15,353 bases of DNA from CAYXLW01 sp964466055 (lineage in GTDB: Bacteria > Patescibacteriota > Gracilibacteria > GCA-2401425), in the NCBI GenBank assembly GCA_964466055.1, contig CAYXLW010000015.1, positions 1 through 15,353 of the forward strand, given 5' to 3'. The position numbers and the translations under genes were made by a program. Shown piece by piece: positions 13,218 through 15,353 of the stretch. Under the pieces are notes generated by a model. The model ran no database searches, had not been told where the DNA came from, and was given only the letters and a program-made list of their open reading frames with translations. The stretch's first letter is position 1, and every line of letters starts with the position of its first letter.

Positions 13218-15353
13218 TCATTCATCATTACTCATTACTTCAATAACATCCGTATATTTACTAACATTACTAGTAGCATCAACCAATTCTAATTTCACTT
13301 CATAAGTACCTGCTTTTTCAAATACATGTGAAGGTTTTCTTTCATTAGATATTGAGGAATCACCAAAATCCCATTTCCAAGTTATAGGATTTCCTTTGGA
13401 ACAAACTGAATCAAAGCTCACAGCAAGTGGTGCTTTTCCTTCGTGTCTACTAGATGTAAAACATGCTTGGGTTGAAACAATTCGAACATAAATTGTTTTA
13501 CTCGCTTCTATTGTTTTATCGTCATCTGTAAAAACTTTTAATTTTACTTCATATTGTCCTACTTTTGTGTATTGGTGAGATTTTTTTGCTCCTGTAAGTT
13601 GAACTGGTGTTCCATCACCAAAATCCCATTCATATGAAATTATTTTACCTTGAGAATAAGTTGAACTCGAAGCATCGAAATCTACAGTTAATGGAGCTGA
13701 TCCTGACTCTGGGTTTGCTTCTATTATAGCTTCTAGTTCTCTTTCTACAACTTTTACATTTACGAAAGTTTTTGCTTCTTGTTTATCCGAATCTCTTACA
13801 AGTAAGACTATTTTTGAGTCCCCAATATCTCTAAAAACATGAGTTAAGTTTTGTCCTCTGCTATCAACAATTCCATCATTATTGTAATCCCATTCATAAT
13901 CTACAATGTTATTGTCTTTATCTTTTGAGTTTGATGCATCGAATTTTACAGTAAAAGGCGATTCCCCTTCCAATATTTCAGGATATGTTTTTATAATGGC
14001 TTCTGGCGCTGTTTTTGGAGAACTTACTACAATCTTTTCCGATATTTTTGCTTTTTCATCTGTTTCATCTGTAACTGTCAAAACCACCTCAAACTGGCCT
14101 GTTTTAACAAAAGTATGATCTATAGTTCTTCCTTTTTCGGTAAAACTGCTATCTCCAAAATCCCATTCATAACTTACTATTTTACCATTAGGAGAAATTG
14201 AATCTTCTGCTGAAAATCGAACTTCAAATGGCACCATTCCTTCACTTGAAGGACTCACTTCTATTTTTGCTTCAATATTTTCAACAGCATATTCTCCTCC
14301 TAAAACTTCTACCTGTGCTTTATATTTATTTATAATATTGTTTTTTGATGATGTACGAAGGTTTATGTCGTATGTTCCAATTTTTTTGTATGTGTATTCA
14401 ACCTTTGATGTATCTCGCATCTCATCAAAAACGTTGTCTCCATCAAAATCCCACTCATATTTTATAATAGGATCTTTTGGATTATTGATATTCCCTGCAT
14501 CAAAAGTAACTGATAAAGGTGCGCTTCCTTTTTTAGGATAGAAGTCAAATACGGCACTAGGTAAATTTATAATTTTTTCTATAATATCTTGTTCTCCATC
14601 TTCAAATTTTAATAAAAGCCTAAGAGTAGTTTCTCCTGAAATATTGAATTCTCTTAAAAATTCAAGCTCTTGTGTGGCAAATTCAAAATTATTGTCATTA
14701 TCTAAATCCCACAGGAATTCTGTTATTTTTTTACCTTTACGTTCCCAAGAAGTTTTAGCTTGCCTAGCACTTAGTGTTAGTTCTATTGGTGCTTGCATTT
14801 GTGAAATTTCTTTTTGGCTTGGATTAATTGTAATTTCTGCTGCTGGTGGTTCTGCTGCATTTACTACAAATTTTGATATAAAGTTGAATACTCCTAGCCA
14901 TACCATTATTGTTAAAAAACTCATCCCAAAAGAAAAAGCTGCTAGAATAAATGATGTTTTCTTTTTATCTATTTCGTCTTTCTTTGCCATTAATCCTCTA
15001 AAAACTCCTATAATTAGAAGGAAAAATAAAATAAATGTTACTGCCCCAAAGGCAACATTTGTTATTAATTGTAGTGATTCTTTAAGAAAATATGGATCTA
15101 TTCCAAATGTTTTGAGTATTGGGTTATTTGGTCCTCCCATGGCAAGTACAAATACCATGAGAACTATGAGTAAAAGTAATACGATAAACAAAGCTGCTAA
15201 TACAACCCATATTGAAGTTTTCTTCTTTTTAGGCTTATTTGTCGAATCCTCTTTGGATTCAACTTCTTTTGCATGTACAAAAGGACTTTCTTTTTTCTTT
15301 TCTTCAGTTTTTTCAGAACTATCTGGATTTATTTGTTCTGTAAAATTTGATTT
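13218..15353 (-). CDS. Membrane-anchored PKD-repeat protein, partial at the window edge
   Basis: The frame is open to the right edge, so the true start is outside; 711 residues are visible. An internal TTG at 15191 would give 657 residues but would cut the first membrane helix, so the longer reading is better. Layout in visible numbering: a cytoplasmic Lys/Glu-rich tail (1-46), three membrane helices (about 47-73, 95-121 and 134-163), one divergent PKD-like unit (about 170-265), then five PKD domains (about 267-351, 359-444, 450-536, 540-625 and 630-707) with YEWDFGD, YEWDYNNDG and WKWDFGD cores. Three units carry acidic DxDxD loops (WDLDNDN, WDFDGDN, WDYNNDG) like calcium-binding sites. The last domain has two cysteines (about 631 and 651) that could form a disulphide. 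The PKD stalk is probably outside the cell; an adhesive or envelope role is inferred. Confidence 0.9.
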   Translation of the reverse strand, partial: KSNFTEQINPDSSEKTEEKKKESPFVHAKEVESKEDSTNKPKKKKTSIWVVLAALFIVLLLLIVLMVFVLAMGGPNNPILKTFGIDPYFLKESLQLITNVAFGAVTFILFFLLIIGVFRGLMAKKDEIDKKKTSFILAAFSFGMSFLTIMVWLGVFNFISKFVVNAAEPPAAEITINPSQKEISQMQAPIELTLSARQAKTSWERKGKKITEFLWDLDNDNNFEFATQELEFLREFNISGETTLRLLLKFEDGEQDIIEKIINLPSAVFDFYPKKGSAPLSVTFDAGNINNPKDPIIKYEWDFDGDNVFDEMRDTSKVEYTYKKIGTYDINLRTSSKNNIINKYKAQVEVLGGEYAVENIEAKIEVSPSSEGMVPFEVRFSAEDSISPNGKIVSYEWDFGDSSFTEKGRTIDHTFVKTGQFEVVLTVTDETDEKAKISEKIVVSSPKTAPEAIIKTYPEILEGESPFTVKFDASNSKDKDNNIVDYEWDYNNDGIVDSRGQNLTHVFRDIGDSKIVLLVRDSDKQEAKTFVNVKVVERELEAIIEANPESGSAPLTVDFDASSSTYSQGKIISYEWDFGDGTPVQLTGAKKSHQYTKVGQYEVKLKVFTDDDKTIEASKTIYVRIVSTQACFTSSRHEGKAPLAVSFDSVCSKGNPITWKWDFGDSSISNERKPSHVFEKAGTYEVKLELVDATSNVSKYTDVIEVMSNDE

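Noticed and set aside
297..15353. UGA recoded as glycine (code 25)
   Set aside because: Conserved genes contain no internal TGA and use ordinary Gly codons. TGA ends the radical SAM and PKD genes at sensible positions.

Overview
The window is AT-rich bacterial DNA with ordinary bacterial housekeeping genes: alaS, rplJ-rplL and an RluA-type pseudouridine synthase. The stop codons in use are TAA, TAG and TGA. No UGA interrupts any conserved gene, so the standard bacterial code fits and the UGA=Gly code of Gracilibacteria/Absconditabacteria does not. Three things suggest a candidate-phylum (Patescibacteria/CPR-like, possibly Peregrinibacteria-like) genome: a very short alanyl-tRNA synthetase, the near-absence of Shine-Dalgarno sequences, and surface proteins built from FN3 and PKD modules. 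That placement is an inference and cannot be proven from this window. A run of 10 N at 12655-12664 shows this is a scaffolded assembly.

Layout. (1) 1-1901, minus strand: a divergent radical SAM protein followed 39 bp later by the start of a membrane protein (MFS-like) that runs off the left edge. (2) 2140-4872, plus strand: alaS, then an unidentified gene that may be a helix-hairpin-helix DNA-glycosylase relative. A bidirectional terminator closes this block. (3) 4949-6151, minus strand: rplJ-rplL as a free-standing operon with its own promoter and a leader carrying an intrinsic terminator. (4) 6218-7444, plus strand: a secreted FN3 protein ending in a textbook LPXTG-type sorting signal. (5) 7452-7765: a GC-rich miniature element, a terminator and a perfect palindrome. 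(6) 7766-11885, minus strand: an ABC exporter, a PerM/AI-2E-family membrane protein and an RluA-family pseudouridine synthase. (7) 11886-12220: a strong promoter and two 16-bp palindromes that are exact reverse complements of each other. (8) 12221-12996, plus strand: an unknown gene broken by a likely 1-bp error and the N gap. (9) 13011-13179: a second copy of the miniature element. (10) 13218-15353, minus strand: a large membrane-anchored PKD-repeat protein, open to the right edge.

The genes do not form one pathway. The most distinctive signal is the pair of nearly identical 165/169-bp GC-rich elements. They have about 25-bp terminal inverted repeats, flanking direct repeats and three tight internal hairpins, and each was inserted directly behind the stop codon of a plus-strand gene in a convergent gap. 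They look like a non-autonomous mobile element (MITE), with no transposase in the window. The surface proteins (the LPATG protein, the PKD protein and the ABC exporter) suggest investment in cell-envelope and contact functions.
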